From: Maricaulis sp.
GTDB lineage: Bacteria > Pseudomonadota > Alphaproteobacteria > Caulobacterales > Maricaulaceae
Direction: 5' to 3'
Length of the DNA: 64,000 bases
NCBI RefSeq assembly: GCF_017643475.1
Contig: NZ_JAEPNI010000001.1
Coordinates: 682,001 to 746,000 of the forward strand
The notes under the pieces: generated by a model
The model's input: only the letters and a program-made list of their open reading frames with translations
Databases searched by the model: none
Told to the model about the DNA's origin: nothing
Shown here: one piece after another, positions 1 to 9,639 of the stretch
Layout of the letters: each line of letters begins with the position of its first letter
How positions within the stretch are numbered: the stretch's first letter is position 1
Program-made: the position numbers and the translations under genes

Positions 1-395
1 CTGTAGGACTGGGGCCTCTGGCCGGTGTGATGGCGCTGGCGGTGCACACCACCGGTGTCCTGGCCAAGCTCTTCTCTGAAGCGGTGGAAGCGATCGATAA
101 CGGGCCTGTTGAAGGGATCCGGGCCACGGGCGCGCGGCCTCTGCACGAGGTGATCTGGGCGATCATTCCCCAGGTGGCACCCCTGTGGACGTCTTTTGGT
201 CTTTACCGTTTCGAGTCCAACGCCCGCTCGGCGACGGTTCTCGGTCTCATCGGTGCCGGTGGTATCGGCCAGATCCTGTTCGAGGCGGTGCGTGCCTTTG
301 ACTATCAGCGTACGGCAGCGATCGTCCTGGTCATTGTCATCGCCGTCAGCCTGATCGATGTCATGTCCCAGATGTTGCGCAAGCGCCTGGTCTGA
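1..395 (+). CDS. phnE: Phosphonate-type ABC transporter permease PhnE, C-terminal part (5' end outside window)
   Basis: The reading frame is open from base 3 with no stop, so the gene enters from the left edge; about 130 C-terminal residues are present. They show the EAA-type cytoplasmic loop of binding-protein-dependent permeases ([17 protein letters not shown] followed by IPQVAPLW) and two hydrophobic helices, the last near the C-terminus ([17 protein letters not shown]). A GTG or ATG near base 27-30 is internal, not the start. In PhnCDE importers this subunit forms the inner-membrane channel for phosphonate or phosphate-ester uptake. The gene ends just before a strong hairpin it shares with the convergent glycosyltransferase gene. 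The PhnE subfamily is my judgement from the loop sequence; substrate specificity is inferred from the family only. Confidence 0.85.
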   Translation, partial: VGLGPLAGVMALAVHTTGVLAKLFSEAVEAIDNGPVEGIRATGARPLHEVIWAIIPQVAPLWTSFGLYRFESNARSATVLGLIGAGGIGQILFEAVRAFDYQRTAAIVLVIVIAVSLIDVMSQMLRKRLV

Positions 396-418
396 CCGGG
401 GCTCACAGCTAGACAAAA

Positions 419-445
419 AACAGGCCGGACATTGTCCGGCCTGTT
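419..445. terminator. Bidirectional rho-independent terminator between phnE and a glycosyltransferase gene
   Basis: A perfect 12-bp stem (aacaggccggac / gtccggcctgtt) with an ATT loop is followed by TTTT on the plus strand and preceded by AAAAAA, which gives a U-run on the minus transcript. It lies between two convergent stop codons and can serve both genes. Confidence 0.9.
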
Positions 446-469
446 TTCATTTGGACGTATTGATCGTGC

Positions 470-1627
470 CTAGCTATCGATCGACTTCTGGCCGCGCAGG
501 CGTTTCCAGAACCGCCGGCGTTCCGGCTTGGGATGCGGTTTCAGATTGTCCAGGAAGTCCAGTGCGCACTGGGTCCAGGAGTGTTTTTCCGCGTGCGCCC
601 GCGGCGCAGCGCGGTCGATTTCCAGACAGTCCATGCAGGCCTGCCGCAGGTCTTCATTGATGAAGCCGCCACCGGAGCCGGGGATGATGTCTTTGGGGCC
701 GTGAGCCGGGAAGGCCGCGACCGGGGTGCCACAGGCCATCGCTTCCAGATTCACCAGGCCGAAAGTGTCAGTCCAGCTCGGGAAGACAAAGACATCCGCA
801 TCGGCAAAGTGGCGGGCCAGCTCGTCACCGAATTTCGGGCCGGTGAAGACAGCGTCGGGATATTTCGCCTTCAGCTCTTCCATCTGGGGGCCGTCACCGA
901 CGATGACCTTGGTGCCCGGCAGGTCGGTTTCCAGGAAGGTCTCGATATTCTTCTCAACCGCAACCCGGCCGACATTGACCCAGACCGGGCGCTCGAGGCC
1001 GGCAAAGACATCCTCGCCATTCATCATGCGCTTGGCCGGGTTGAAGAGCTCGATGTCCACGCCCCGCGCCCACGGCGTCAGATTGTTGAAACCGCGCTTG
1101 GTCAGATCATCGCGCATGGACGGCGTCGTCACCATCATGCGGCCACCGGCATTGTGGAACCAGCGCATGAAGGCATAACCGGCAGACAGCGGGATGAAGC
1201 CGAAGCGCGCGTTCACATATTCGGGGAATTTGGTGTGATAGCTGGTGGTGAAGGGCAGTTTCCACTTCACGCAGATGCGGCGCGCCGCCAGGCCGAGTGG
1301 GCCCTCGGTCGCGATGTGGATGGCTTCCGGCTCGAACTCGGTGAAGCGGCGGGCGATGTCCTTGCGGGCGCCCATGGCCAGCTGGATCTCCGGATAAGTC
1401 GGCAGTGGCATGGTCTTGTAACCCAGCCCAGGATGGATCACCTCGACTTCGCGACCCATCTCGCGCAGCTCGGCGACGGTGCGGGAAAGGGTGCGAACCA
1501 CACCATTCATCTGCGGTTCCCAGGCATCGGTCACCAGCATGATACGCTGCGGGCGTTCATTGCTGTCTTCGGCGTCCGGGCCGTTGGTGGTGACGATATT
1601 ACTCGCGAGGTCAGCGGTTTTGCTCAT
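470..1627 (-). CDS. GT4-family glycosyltransferase (group 1, GT-B fold)
   Basis: A 385-aa cytoplasmic or membrane-peripheral glycosyltransferase. After a short disordered N-terminus it opens with RIMLVTDAWEPQMNGVVRT, the usual GT4 acceptor-side start with the NGVVRT turn. The nucleotide-sugar site carries the E-x7-E-like motif DTFGLVNLE (Asp287 and Glu295 by count), preceded by FPSWT and followed by AMACGTPVAAF. The length is typical of family members that glycosylate lipids (mannosyl- or glucuronosyl-transferases on diacylglycerol or polyprenyl carriers). I place the start at the ATG at 1627, with an AGAGGA ribosome site upstream, rather than the TTG one codon earlier. It is divergent from putA and shares a terminator with phnE. 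Donor and acceptor cannot be read from the sequence. Confidence 0.85.
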   Translation of the reverse strand: MSKTADLASNIVTTNGPDAEDSNERPQRIMLVTDAWEPQMNGVVRTLSRTVAELREMGREVEVIHPGLGYKTMPLPTYPEIQLAMGARKDIARRFTEFEPEAIHIATEGPLGLAARRICVKWKLPFTTSYHTKFPEYVNARFGFIPLSAGYAFMRWFHNAGGRMMVTTPSMRDDLTKRGFNNLTPWARGVDIELFNPAKRMMNGEDVFAGLERPVWVNVGRVAVEKNIETFLETDLPGTKVIVGDGPQMEELKAKYPDAVFTGPKFGDELARHFADADVFVFPSWTDTFGLVNLEAMACGTPVAAFPAHGPKDIIPGSGGGFINEDLRQACMDCLEIDRAAPRAHAEKHSWTQCALDFLDNLKPHPKPERRRFWKRLRGQKSIDS

Positions 1628-1799
1628 CAATTTCCTCTGCTTTTCAGCCGCCCGAGGCGGTGAAAATCCTTACTGTCTGCATGCGTCTTAGCGCATTCGT
1701 GCACAATCGCGAAGTGCAACAGCACACTGGGCTTGCGAAGCGGCGTTTGCGGGAGCAATGTCCGCTCCGAAATTTTGGATCCAATAGAAGGTTTGTGCC

Positions 1800-4700
1800 A
1801 TGAATGTTCAGGCCCGGAATTCCATTGAATGGGATGAAATTGACCATTTGAAGTTCGCCAATGAGAGCGAGCTGGTACAGAGCCTTGTCGAGCAGATCGG
1901 CTTTTCCGATCAGACGCGTGACAAGGTTCGTGATGATGCGATTGATCTGGTGAAGCGCGCCCGTGCGTCGACACGCACGCGTGGCCTGATGGAATCCTTC
2001 CTCCAGGAATTCGGCCTGTCCAACAAGGAAGGCCTGGCTCTGATGTGTCTGGCCGAGGCGCTGCTGCGCGTGCCCGATGGCGCGACGGCGGACAAGCTGA
2101 TTGCCGAGAAGATCTCGACAGGTGAGTGGGGTGAACATGCCGGCAAGTCGGAGAACTGGCTGGTCAATGCTTCCACGCTCGGCCTGATGCTGACCGGCAA
2201 GATTATCGATGTGGATCCTGAGGCACGTCAGAATCCGGGCGTTTATCTGAAAAAGCTGACGGCCCGCGCCGGTGAACCGGTCATCCGAGCGGCCACCATG
2301 CAGGCCATGCGAATCATGGGCGAGCAATTCGTGCTTGGGCGCACGATCTCTGCCGCGCTCAAGCGGGCGGGCAAACACAAGGAAATCGGTTCCTTTGACA
2401 TGCTGGGTGAGGGCGCGCGTACCGCCGCTGACGCCCAGCGATATCACCAGCGTTATCTTGATGCGATCGAGGTCGTCGGTGCCTCGCGTGGTGAAGGTCC
2501 AATCGAACAGGTGCACGGCGTATCCGTGAAACTCTCCGCGCTGAACGCCAGCTATCTCGCCATCAAGGAAGAGCGCGTCATGGACGAGCTTTACCCGATG
2601 GTGCTGGAACAGGCACGGGCAGCCAAGGCGCATGATATCGGCTTTTGCATTGATGCTGAGGAATCCGATCGCCTGGTCATTTCGCTGAAAATCCTGGATC
2701 GCCTCGCGCGGGACCCGTCCCTGCGCGGCTGGAATGGGCTAGGTCTGGCGGTGCAGGCCTATCAGAAACGTGCCGGTGCCGTGATTGATGGTCTGGTCGA
2801 ACTGGCGAAACAGAGCGGACGGCGTTTTCTCGTGCGCCTTGTGAAAGGCGCCTACTGGGATACCGAGATCAAGTTCGGCCACCAGATGGGCTGGCCGGAC
2901 TTCCCGGTCTGGACGACCAAGACGGCGACGGATCTGCACTATCTGGTCTGCGCCAAACGCATGCTGGCTGCGCCCAAGCAGATCTATTCCCAGTTCGCGA
3001 CACATAATGCGCACACGCTGGCCTCGGTCCGTGAGCTGGCCAGCCAGGCGGGTGTCGAGGCATATGAATTCCAACGCCTGCACGGCATGGGGGAACCGCT
3101 CTATGCGGCCTCGCACGAGGCGCACGGCGAACGCACGGTTCGGGTCTATGCGCCCGTGGGCAGTCACGAAGACCTGCTGCCCTATCTGGTGCGCCGCCTG
3201 CTGGAGAATGGTGCGAACACCTCTTTTGTCCATTCTTTCCTGGATGACGCGGTGCCGGTTGAGGACGTGGCCCGCGGCCCGTTCGACAAGGCCGCAGGTA
3301 TTGACCGTCATCCGCAGATTCCGCTGCCCGACGACCTTTATGGCGAGGAGCGCGCGAATTCGGTGGGCGTGGACATCAGCCAGCTGGCAGTCCAGCAGCG
3401 CCTGGCGAAGGCCATGACCGATCTTCAGGCCGAGCTGCCGATCAGCGCAGGTCCCATGATTGACGGTCGCATGCTTACCGGCGAGGTCGAGGCATTGATG
3501 AGCCCGGTCGATCGCAGCCAGCATGTTGGCAATGTGGTCCAGGCCAGCGAGGCGGATGTGGATGCGGCCTTCAAGTCCGCTGCCGCAGCCTACCCGTCCT
3601 GGAACGCGGCCGGCGGCGCCACGCGTGGTGCCATCCTGCGGGCCATGGGTGATGCCATGGAGAAGAATATGGACCGCCTGATTGCGCTGATGTCGCGCGA
3701 GGCGGGCAAGAATATCCCGGACGGGATCGCGGAAGTTCGCGAAGCCGTCGATTTCTGTCGTTTCTACGGCGCCCAGGCCGAACGCGAGTTCACCGGGGCA
3801 GAGCGTCTGCCCGGTCCGGCGGGCGAGACCAATCATCTCGGCCTGCAGGGGCGCGGTGTCTTTGTCTGTATCAGCCCTTGGAACTTCCCGCTGGCGATCT
3901 TTGCCGGCCAGGTCGCTGCGGCGCTGGCCGCGGGCAATACGGTGCTGGCAAAGCCGGCAGAGCAGACACCCGTCATCGCATGTGAAGCCGTGAAGCTGTT
4001 CCAGGAGGCTGGCCTGCCGGCCGAGGTACTGCAGCTGCTGCCGGGCACCGGCGAGACGGTGGGGGCTGCCTTGACGCGTGATGACCGCACGGCCGGTGTG
4101 GCGTTTACCGGATCCACGGAAGTCGCCCGGCTGATCAACCGTTCGCTGGCGGCGCGTGACACGGCCATTGCGCCGCTGATCGCGGAGACCGGCGGGCTCA
4201 ATGGCATGTTTGTCGATACGACCGCCCTGAAGGAACAGGTTGTCGATGACGCCGTCATGTCTGCTTTCGGTTCGGCCGGACAGCGCTGTTCGGCCCTGCG
4301 AATCATTTTCCTGCCCGAAGATACGGCGGATGATTTTGTGGAAGGCCTGTGCGGCGCCATGGATGAGCTGGGCTTGGGTAACCCGTCTGAAGTGATGACG
4401 GATGTCGGTCCGGTCATCGATGAGGAAGCCCTGGCGATTCTCGAATCACACATGGAGCGCATGACGCGTGAGGCCACGGTCATCAAACAGCTCGACACCG
4501 GTATGGCAGGAGAGCATGGCAGTTTCTTTGGTCCGGCCCTTGTGGAGCTGCCCTCGCTGGATCTTCTCGAGCGCGAGGTCTTTGGTCCGGTGCTGCATGT
4601 GTATCGTTACAAGCGCAAGGACCTCCCCGCGATTGCCGCGGCTCTTGCAGCCAAGGGTTATGGTCTGACGCTGGGCATTCACTCCCGTCTGGAGTCTTTC

Positions 4701-4922
4701 CACAGGCAAATTCAGTCGATCGTTCCGGCCGGCAATGTGTACGTGAATCGCAACATGATCGGCGCTGTTGTCGGCGTTCAGCCGTTCGGCGGAGAGGGCT
4801 TGTCTGGCACGGGTCCCAAGGCCGGAGGCCCGCATTATTTGCACCGTTTTGCGGGCGAGAAAACGGTCACGATCAACATCTCTGCGCAAGGCGGGGATCC
4901 GGAGCTTCTTAACCTTTCATGA
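1800..4922 (+). CDS. putA: Bifunctional proline dehydrogenase / delta-1-pyrroline-5-carboxylate dehydrogenase
   Basis: A 1040-aa PutA. The FAD-dependent proline dehydrogenase barrel covers roughly residues 180-490 (RLVKGAYWDTEIK motif and a C-terminal LVRRLLENGANTSFV block). The NAD-dependent aldehyde dehydrogenase covers about 560-1015, with catalytic Glu796 (AETGGLN) and catalytic Cys830 (SAGQRCSALR). Together they convert proline to glutamate with channelled P5C. The N-terminus lacks the ribbon-helix-helix DNA-binding domain of enteric PutA, so this is a short, purely enzymatic form that needs a separate regulator. No dedicated putA activator (PutR/Lrp) lies next to it. ATG 1800 follows a 172-bp AT-richer divergent promoter region shared with the glycosyltransferase gene. 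Confidence 0.97.
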   Translation: MNVQARNSIEWDEIDHLKFANESELVQSLVEQIGFSDQTRDKVRDDAIDLVKRARASTRTRGLMESFLQEFGLSNKEGLALMCLAEALLRVPDGATADKLIAEKISTGEWGEHAGKSENWLVNASTLGLMLTGKIIDVDPEARQNPGVYLKKLTARAGEPVIRAATMQAMRIMGEQFVLGRTISAALKRAGKHKEIGSFDMLGEGARTAADAQRYHQRYLDAIEVVGASRGEGPIEQVHGVSVKLSALNASYLAIKEERVMDELYPMVLEQARAAKAHDIGFCIDAEESDRLVISLKILDRLARDPSLRGWNGLGLAVQAYQKRAGAVIDGLVELAKQSGRRFLVRLVKGAYWDTEIKFGHQMGWPDFPVWTTKTATDLHYLVCAKRMLAAPKQIYSQFATHNAHTLASVRELASQAGVEAYEFQRLHGMGEPLYAASHEAHGERTVRVYAPVGSHEDLLPYLVRRLLENGANTSFVHSFLDDAVPVEDVARGPFDKAAGIDRHPQIPLPDDLYGEERANSVGVDISQLAVQQRLAKAMTDLQAELPISAGPMIDGRMLTGEVEALMSPVDRSQHVGNVVQASEADVDAAFKSAAAAYPSWNAAGGATRGAILRAMGDAMEKNMDRLIALMSREAGKNIPDGIAEVREAVDFCRFYGAQAEREFTGAERLPGPAGETNHLGLQGRGVFVCISPWNFPLAIFAGQVAAALAAGNTVLAKPAEQTPVIACEAVKLFQEAGLPAEVLQLLPGTGETVGAALTRDDRTAGVAFTGSTEVARLINRSLAARDTAIAPLIAETGGLNGMFVDTTALKEQVVDDAVMSAFGSAGQRCSALRIIFLPEDTADDFVEGLCGAMDELGLGNPSEVMTDVGPVIDEEALAILESHMERMTREATVIKQLDTGMAGEHGSFFGPALVELPSLDLLEREVFGPVLHVYRYKRKDLPAIAAALAAKGYGLTLGIHSRLESFHRQIQSIVPAGNVYVNRNMIGAVVGVQPFGGEGLSGTGPKAGGPHYLHRFAGEKTVTINISAQGGDPELLNLS

Positions 4923-5070
4923 GGCTCGGTTAACGCCGCTTAACCCTTGTCTCACAGGCCTGTCACGCCCCTTAACGCGGTGTGACACGGCCTGTCTGCG
5001 GTTAAGAACTTGTTTACCAAAAAATCAGCCCAAAGACTGTTCTGGCCGTTGACCGGCTTTTCGGGGTGAG

Positions 5071-5119
5071 CCACTATATGTTGGGTCAGCTGGACACAGC
5101 GGCACACTATACAGATTTT
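5071..5119 (+). promoter_or_regulatory. Pair of NrdR-box-like sites upstream of nrdA
   Basis: Box 1 at 5071-5086 (ccactatatgttgggt) matches the NrdR consensus ACACWATATWTTGTGT at about 13 of 16 positions. Box 2 at 5104-5119 (acactatacagatttt) matches at about 11. The start-to-start distance is 33 bp, close to the 31-32 bp usual for NrdR pairs, and both lie 86-134 bp before the chosen start. NrdR represses ribonucleotide reductase genes when dATP is high. The same arrangement precedes nrdB. A CtrA-like TTAA-N7-TTTA also occurs at 5002-5016, a weaker observation. Confidence 0.65.
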
Positions 5120-5204
5120 TCGACCTATTCGGGTTTGTACGCCGCGCAAGCATATTTTGCGCGAACAGGACATTTTTGACTCTGGGTTTGGGGAGCAAAA
5201 CCGC

Positions 5205-7100
5205 ATGACACCTCTGGATACAGCCACCACTCGTATTGTTGACGAAGATCAGCTTGAGCGTGCTTCGTCTCGTCGTGGCAAACCGAGGGCCAATGAGGCC
5301 TCCCACCTGCGTGTGGTCGAGGGCGTCAAGGTTGATCGTTCGCGTGACGCGCTGTTGACGGATTTCGGCAAGAAGACGCTGGAAGATCGTTACCTGCTGC
5401 CCGGCGAGTCCTACCAGGACATGTTTGCGCGTGTCGCCACGGCCTATGCCGATGACGCCGAGCATGCCCAGCGTCTTTATGACTATATTTCCAATCTCTG
5501 GTTCATGCCGGCCACGCCGGTCCTGTCCAATGGTGGCGCCGACCGTGGTCTGCCAATCTCCTGTTTCCTGAACTCTGTCGGTGACAGCCTGGACGATATT
5601 GTTGGCACCTGGACCGAGAATGTCTGGCTCGCGTCCAATGGCGGCGGAATCGGCACCTATTGGGGCGATGTTCGCTCCATCGGCGAGAAAATCGGTGATG
5701 TTGGCCAGACTTCCGGCATCATTCCCTTCATCCGCGTCATGGACAGCCTGACGCTGGCGATTTCCCAGGGCTCACTGCGCCGCGGTTCCGCTGCCGTTTA
5801 CCTGGACGTGCACCACCCGGAAATCGAGGAATTCCTGGAGATCCGCAAACCGTCCGGCGATTTCAACCGCAAGTCCCTGAACCTGCACCATGGTCTCAAC
5901 ATTTCCGACGCTTTCATGGAAGCTGTGCGTGATGATGGCGAGTTCGAACTGAAATCTCCGAAAACGGGTGATGTGGTCAAAACGATCAATGCCCGCAAGC
6001 TGTGGCAGAAGATCCTCGAGCTGCGCCTGCAGACCGGCGAGCCCTACATCATCTATTCCGACACGGTGAACAACGCGCTTCCGGCTCACCAGCGCAAGCT
6101 GGGCCTGAAAGTGCGTCAGTCCAACCTGTGCGCCGAAATCATGTTGCCGACCGGTTATGACCAGAATGGTGAAGAGCGCACGGCGGTTTGCTGCCTGTCG
6201 TCGCTCAACGCTGCCAAATATCTGGAGTGGAAGGACGACGAGACCTTCATCGAGGACATTTTCCGTTTCCTCGACAACGTCCTTGAAGACTTCATCCAGC
6301 GGGCACCGGAAGAAATGGACCGCGCGGTCTATTCCGCTATCCAGGAGCGTTCTGTCGGTCTCGGCCTGATGGGCATGCACACTTTCCTGCAGCAGATGAA
6401 TGCGCCGTTTGAAAGTGCCATGGCCAAGTCCTGGAACATGAAGCTGTTCAAGCATATCCGCCAGCAGGCTGATGCGGCTTCGGTCAAGCTGGCCGATGAG
6501 CGTGGTGCGTGCCCGGATGCGGCGGCAAGCGGTGTCAAGGCGCGTTTCTCCCACAAGCTGGCCATCGCGCCGACAGCGTCCATCTCCATCATCTGTGGCG
6601 GTGTCTCTGCCGGCATCGAGCCGATCCCGGCCAATGTTTACACACACAAGACCCTGTCCGGCTCCACCACGGTCAAGAACCCGCAGCTGGAAGCCGCGCT
6701 CGAGGCCAAGGGTCTCAATACGCCGGGTGTCTGGGCCACGATCCTGGAACATGAAGGGTCCGTACAGCACATCGAGGAGCTGGACGAGCACGAAAAGGCG
6801 CTGTTCCGGACCGCCTTTGAGATCGACCAGCGCTGGGTCATTGAACATGCTGCTGATCGCACGCCGTTTGTCTGCCAGTCCCAGTCGCTCAACATCTTCC
6901 TGCCGGGCGATATCGATAAATGGGACCTGCACATGCTGCACTGGTCGGCCTGGGAAAAGGGCATCAAGTCGCTTTATTACTGCCGCTCCAAGTCGGTCCA
7001 GCGTGCTGCCTATGCCGGTTCGGAAAGCAAGTCCGAAGCCGAGCAGTCCATGGCGGATGCCGCGCCGACCGATTACGAGGAGTGCCTCGCCTGTCAGTAA
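5205..7100 (+). CDS. nrdA: Ribonucleoside-diphosphate reductase alpha (large) subunit, ATP-cone-less type
   Basis: The catalytic subunit of class I ribonucleotide reductase, 631 aa. Visible active-site features are the redox Cys120 (PISCFLNS), the NLCAEI motif with Asn307, thiyl-radical Cys309 and Glu311, the Cys329-Cys330 region (AVCCLSS) containing the partner redox cysteine, and a C-terminal tail ending in CLACQ that supplies the electron-relay cysteines. The protein starts almost directly with the ten-stranded barrel domain (DALLTDFGKKTLEDRYLLPG). The N-terminal ATP-cone that gives dATP overall inhibition in enteric NrdA is missing. I chose ATG 5205 (GGGGAG ribosome site about 10 bases upstream) over a TTG at 5157. 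NrdR-like boxes lie upstream and a strong terminator follows. The partner nrdB is 2.6 kb downstream, not adjacent. Confidence 0.97.
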   Translation: MTPLDTATTRIVDEDQLERASSRRGKPRANEASHLRVVEGVKVDRSRDALLTDFGKKTLEDRYLLPGESYQDMFARVATAYADDAEHAQRLYDYISNLWFMPATPVLSNGGADRGLPISCFLNSVGDSLDDIVGTWTENVWLASNGGGIGTYWGDVRSIGEKIGDVGQTSGIIPFIRVMDSLTLAISQGSLRRGSAAVYLDVHHPEIEEFLEIRKPSGDFNRKSLNLHHGLNISDAFMEAVRDDGEFELKSPKTGDVVKTINARKLWQKILELRLQTGEPYIIYSDTVNNALPAHQRKLGLKVRQSNLCAEIMLPTGYDQNGEERTAVCCLSSLNAAKYLEWKDDETFIEDIFRFLDNVLEDFIQRAPEEMDRAVYSAIQERSVGLGLMGMHTFLQQMNAPFESAMAKSWNMKLFKHIRQQADAASVKLADERGACPDAAASGVKARFSHKLAIAPTASISIICGGVSAGIEPIPANVYTHKTLSGSTTVKNPQLEAALEAKGLNTPGVWATILEHEGSVQHIEELDEHEKALFRTAFEIDQRWVIEHAADRTPFVCQSQSLNIFLPGDIDKWDLHMLHWSAWEKGIKSLYYCRSKSVQRAAYAGSESKSEAEQSMADAAPTDYEECLACQ

Positions 7101-7130
7101 GCGCGATCAACTGAAATGACGCCAAGCAAG

Positions 7131-7163
7131 AAGCCCGGGTTGCGCAACCCGGGCTTTTTCTTT
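7131..7163 (+). terminator. Rho-independent terminator after nrdA
   Basis: A perfect 26-bp palindrome at 7131-7156 (aagcccgggttgc / gcaacccgggctt) runs into a T-rich tract (tttttctttttt). It is 30 bp after the nrdA stop. Confidence 0.92.
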
Positions 7164-7188
7164 TTTTCGACACCACCGGGAATGGATA

Positions 7189-7196
7189 TTAACCAT
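7189..7196 (+). promoter_or_regulatory. CtrA-like half site TTAACCAT
   Basis: The octamer TTAACCAT, the best-known CtrA half-site form in Caulobacterales, sits 72 bp before the outer-membrane protein start at 7268. No second half at N7 spacing is seen, so this is suggestive only. Confidence 0.3.
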
Positions 7197-7267
7197 TTCG
7201 CTTCTTGGGCGAATCCTGATGCAAATACATTCACGCTTTGCGAGAATTCGCTCAGGGAGAGAGTTTG

Positions 7268-8092
7268 ATGCGTATGGGAAGAAAGTCAGAACTGACTTTG
7301 GCGACGCTTATCGCGCTTTCCGGAGTGTCTTATGTATTGATGACACCCGGGCAGGCCGTTGAGTGGGCGAATCCTTCTGCCCTTATCCAGGCCAACCTGG
7401 CGGCAGAAGGTGAAATTCGGCCCTTATCCGCGTCGGCGGCGAATATTGCCCGCACAGCGCTCTCGCTGGATGCCGATATCGCTGGCCAGAATGCCTTTGC
7501 GGCGTCGACACTGCCTCATGCGACAACGATCGATCTGGGCCCTGCCGGTGAGCTGAGCGTGGCTGTGCTCGATGATGACACAGGCGATGTGGCCTTTGAC
7601 CTGCTCGCTATCACGGCGGATAACCGCTCTCCATTGGTCTTCGAGCCCGAGCGGGACGAGACAACGGTCGCGTTGGCCTATCAGCGCTCCTTTGATTCCT
7701 ACGGCGGTTCCGATGAGCTGGATGTCAGCATCATCCCGCGGGCCGGAGTCAGTCTGGGCAATGACGGCACGGCAGCCGGTGCAGGCGCTGAACTGCGTGT
7801 CGGCCAGCACCTGGGCAATTCGCTGCAGGGCGAACCGCGCTGGTACATGTTCGCAGGCGCTGATCGCCGGGCCCTGCTGTACAATCCGAGCGAGGGTGCC
7901 AATTTCGACAGTGCTATGGCTCTGACCCGCCGCGAGGTTATCGGCGATGCCCAGGCCGGAGTGGCGGTGCGGTTTGGCGATGCGGATCTTTCTGTTGCCT
8001 ATGTTCGCCGCGAATACCAGCATGTGGCCGGTGTCACTGCCTTCGAGGAATCCGAGGAATTTGGCGCGGTCACTCTGAACTGGCGCTGGTAG
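7268..8092 (+). CDS. Secreted outer-membrane beta-barrel protein, possibly LpxR-like
   Basis: A 274-aa protein with a hydrophobic N-terminal segment (TLATLIALSGVSYVLMTP) that can act as a signal sequence. Alternating amphipathic strands follow (VALAYQRSF, DVSIIPRAGVSL, WYMFAGADRRAL, AGVAVRFGDADLSVAYVRREY). It ends in an aromatic beta-strand (FGAVTLNWRW), the classic signal for the Bam outer-membrane assembly machine. The C-terminal half resembles alphaproteobacterial proteins annotated as lipid A-modifying LpxR family. I cannot identify the LpxR catalytic residues with confidence, so the enzymatic role is open. ATG 7268 has a good GGGAGAGAG ribosome site. It stands between nrdA and a broken amidohydrolase gene. 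Confidence 0.6.
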   Translation: MRMGRKSELTLATLIALSGVSYVLMTPGQAVEWANPSALIQANLAAEGEIRPLSASAANIARTALSLDADIAGQNAFAASTLPHATTIDLGPAGELSVAVLDDDTGDVAFDLLAITADNRSPLVFEPERDETTVALAYQRSFDSYGGSDELDVSIIPRAGVSLGNDGTAAGAGAELRVGQHLGNSLQGEPRWYMFAGADRRALLYNPSEGANFDSAMALTRREVIGDAQAGVAVRFGDADLSVAYVRREYQHVAGVTAFEESEEFGAVTLNWRW

Positions 8093-8151
8093 CGCTGTCG
8101 GTGACCTTGGGTCACTCTTGGTTTCAAGCAGGCAGCTCTGGGAGGAATGTC

Positions 8152-9594
8152 ATGAAACATTCGCTTCTGTCCTGTCTCGTCTTGGCTTTTTCGCAACCCG
8201 CTTTGGCGCAGTCGCAGGATGCTGATCCGGTAGTCTTATCGGGCGCCACAGTCATCAATGGTGATTACTGGATCGAGCGCGCCAGTATTGTGGTCCGGGA
8301 TAGTCGGATCCAATGCGTGGGCGAGCCCGAAGCGTGTGAATACCCGGAAGATGCGGACATTATCGACCTGGATGGGCGGTTCATCACGCCAGGCCTGGTG
8401 GACGCGCATGTGCATTTTGCCCAGACCGGGTGGCTGGACGGGCGCCCCGATGGCCTGCTGGCCCCCGACGTGTATCCGTATGCCGAAACAGTTGGCGAGT
8501 TGCGCCGGAATCCCGACCGCTGGCACGCGGCATACCTGTGCTCAGGGATCACCGCTGTCTATGATGTTGGTGGTCAGGCCTGGACCGTAACAGGCGAGCA
8601 TGCAACGGACACCGATCGCCCGGACCGTGCCCATGTCCGGGCAGCAGGTCCGCTGATCACGCATGCCAGTGCCCGCAACCGGTTCTTTCTGGGAGAGGGC
8701 GCGGCCGATCAGCCGTTATTCCTGCCGATGTAATGCATCGATGGTGTTCGCGAACAGGTGCGGTACCTGCAGCAGATTGGCGCAGAGGCGGTGAAGGTCT
8801 GGTATCTCGTGCCGCGCCCGGCGCAGCGCGAACGCCTGGATGCGCTGTTGATGGAAATTGGTGCTGCGGCGGACGAGGCGGGTCTGCCGATGATTGTCCA
8901 CGCGACCTCCTTGCGTGAAGCAAAGCTGGCCCTGCGTGCCGGGGCCCAGATGCTGGTTCATTCGGTTTCTGATCAGCCGGTCGATGAAGAATTCCTGGAG
9001 CTGTTGACCCGTAATGAAGCGGTCTACGTGCCAACCTTGCAGGCTGGGTCTAACTGGAGCCGAGCGCTTGCCAGTGTCACTTTCGCTGCTGCCGCACCTG
9101 TTGATGATCCCAATGGTTGTGTTGACGATGCGATCCGCACGCGCATCAATTCACCGGAAGAATTGCAAGCAAATCTCAACCCGGCGCTGACACTGGCCTG
9201 GGCCTATCGCAGCCTCGAGGCCAATGGTGCGGAAATCGCCCTCATGCAACGAAATCTCGTGGCGGTGTATGAAGCGGGCGGACGTATTGCCACCGCGACG
9301 GATGCCGGCAATCCGATGACGTTGCATGGTCCGTCGATCTATCGCGAGATGGAGATGATGCAGGCAGCCGGACTCAATCCGGAGGCAGTGATCGAGATGT
9401 CGACCCGCGGCGGGGCCATTGCCATGGGACGACAAGATGAATTCGGCCAGATCGAGGAAGGCATGGCCGCCGATTTGATCATCCTGTCGCAGGACCCGCG
9501 CGAGGATGTTCGCAATTTCCGCTCCCTGACCCATGTGATGCGGGCAGGTGTGCTGCGTGCACAGTCCGAACTACGTGTCACTGAGGTTGATTAG
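8152..9594 (+). pseudogene. Secreted amidohydrolase interrupted by one in-frame TAA
   Basis: A 480-codon frame encodes a metal-dependent amidohydrolase of the imidazolonepropionase/prolidase-like group. It has a signal peptide (cleavage near PALAQS), an N-terminal sandwich (TVINGDYWIERASIVV), the metal-binding HxH in VDAHVHF, later conserved blocks (MIVHATSLREA, MLVHSVSD, IATATDAGNP) and the C-terminal GQIEEGMAADLIILSQDP. The frame stops at TAA 8731-8733 and continues in the same frame for 287 codons, with family similarity on both sides. One base change (for example GAA to TAA) explains it. The start ATG 8152 has a GGAGG site. The downstream half has only GTG 8758 as a weak restart and no clear ribosome site. 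It is either a recent pseudogene or a base error in the sequence. Confidence 0.85.
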
Positions 9595-9639
9595 GCGCTG
9601 AATCCTGTGGAGCAGTCTGTGGAAAACCCTACCCTTTGC

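Noticed and set aside
8731-8733. Programmed stop readthrough or selenocysteine at the amidohydrolase TAA
   Set aside because: TAA is not used for selenocysteine. I see no stem-loop or context for recoding, so nonsense mutation or sequence error is simpler.
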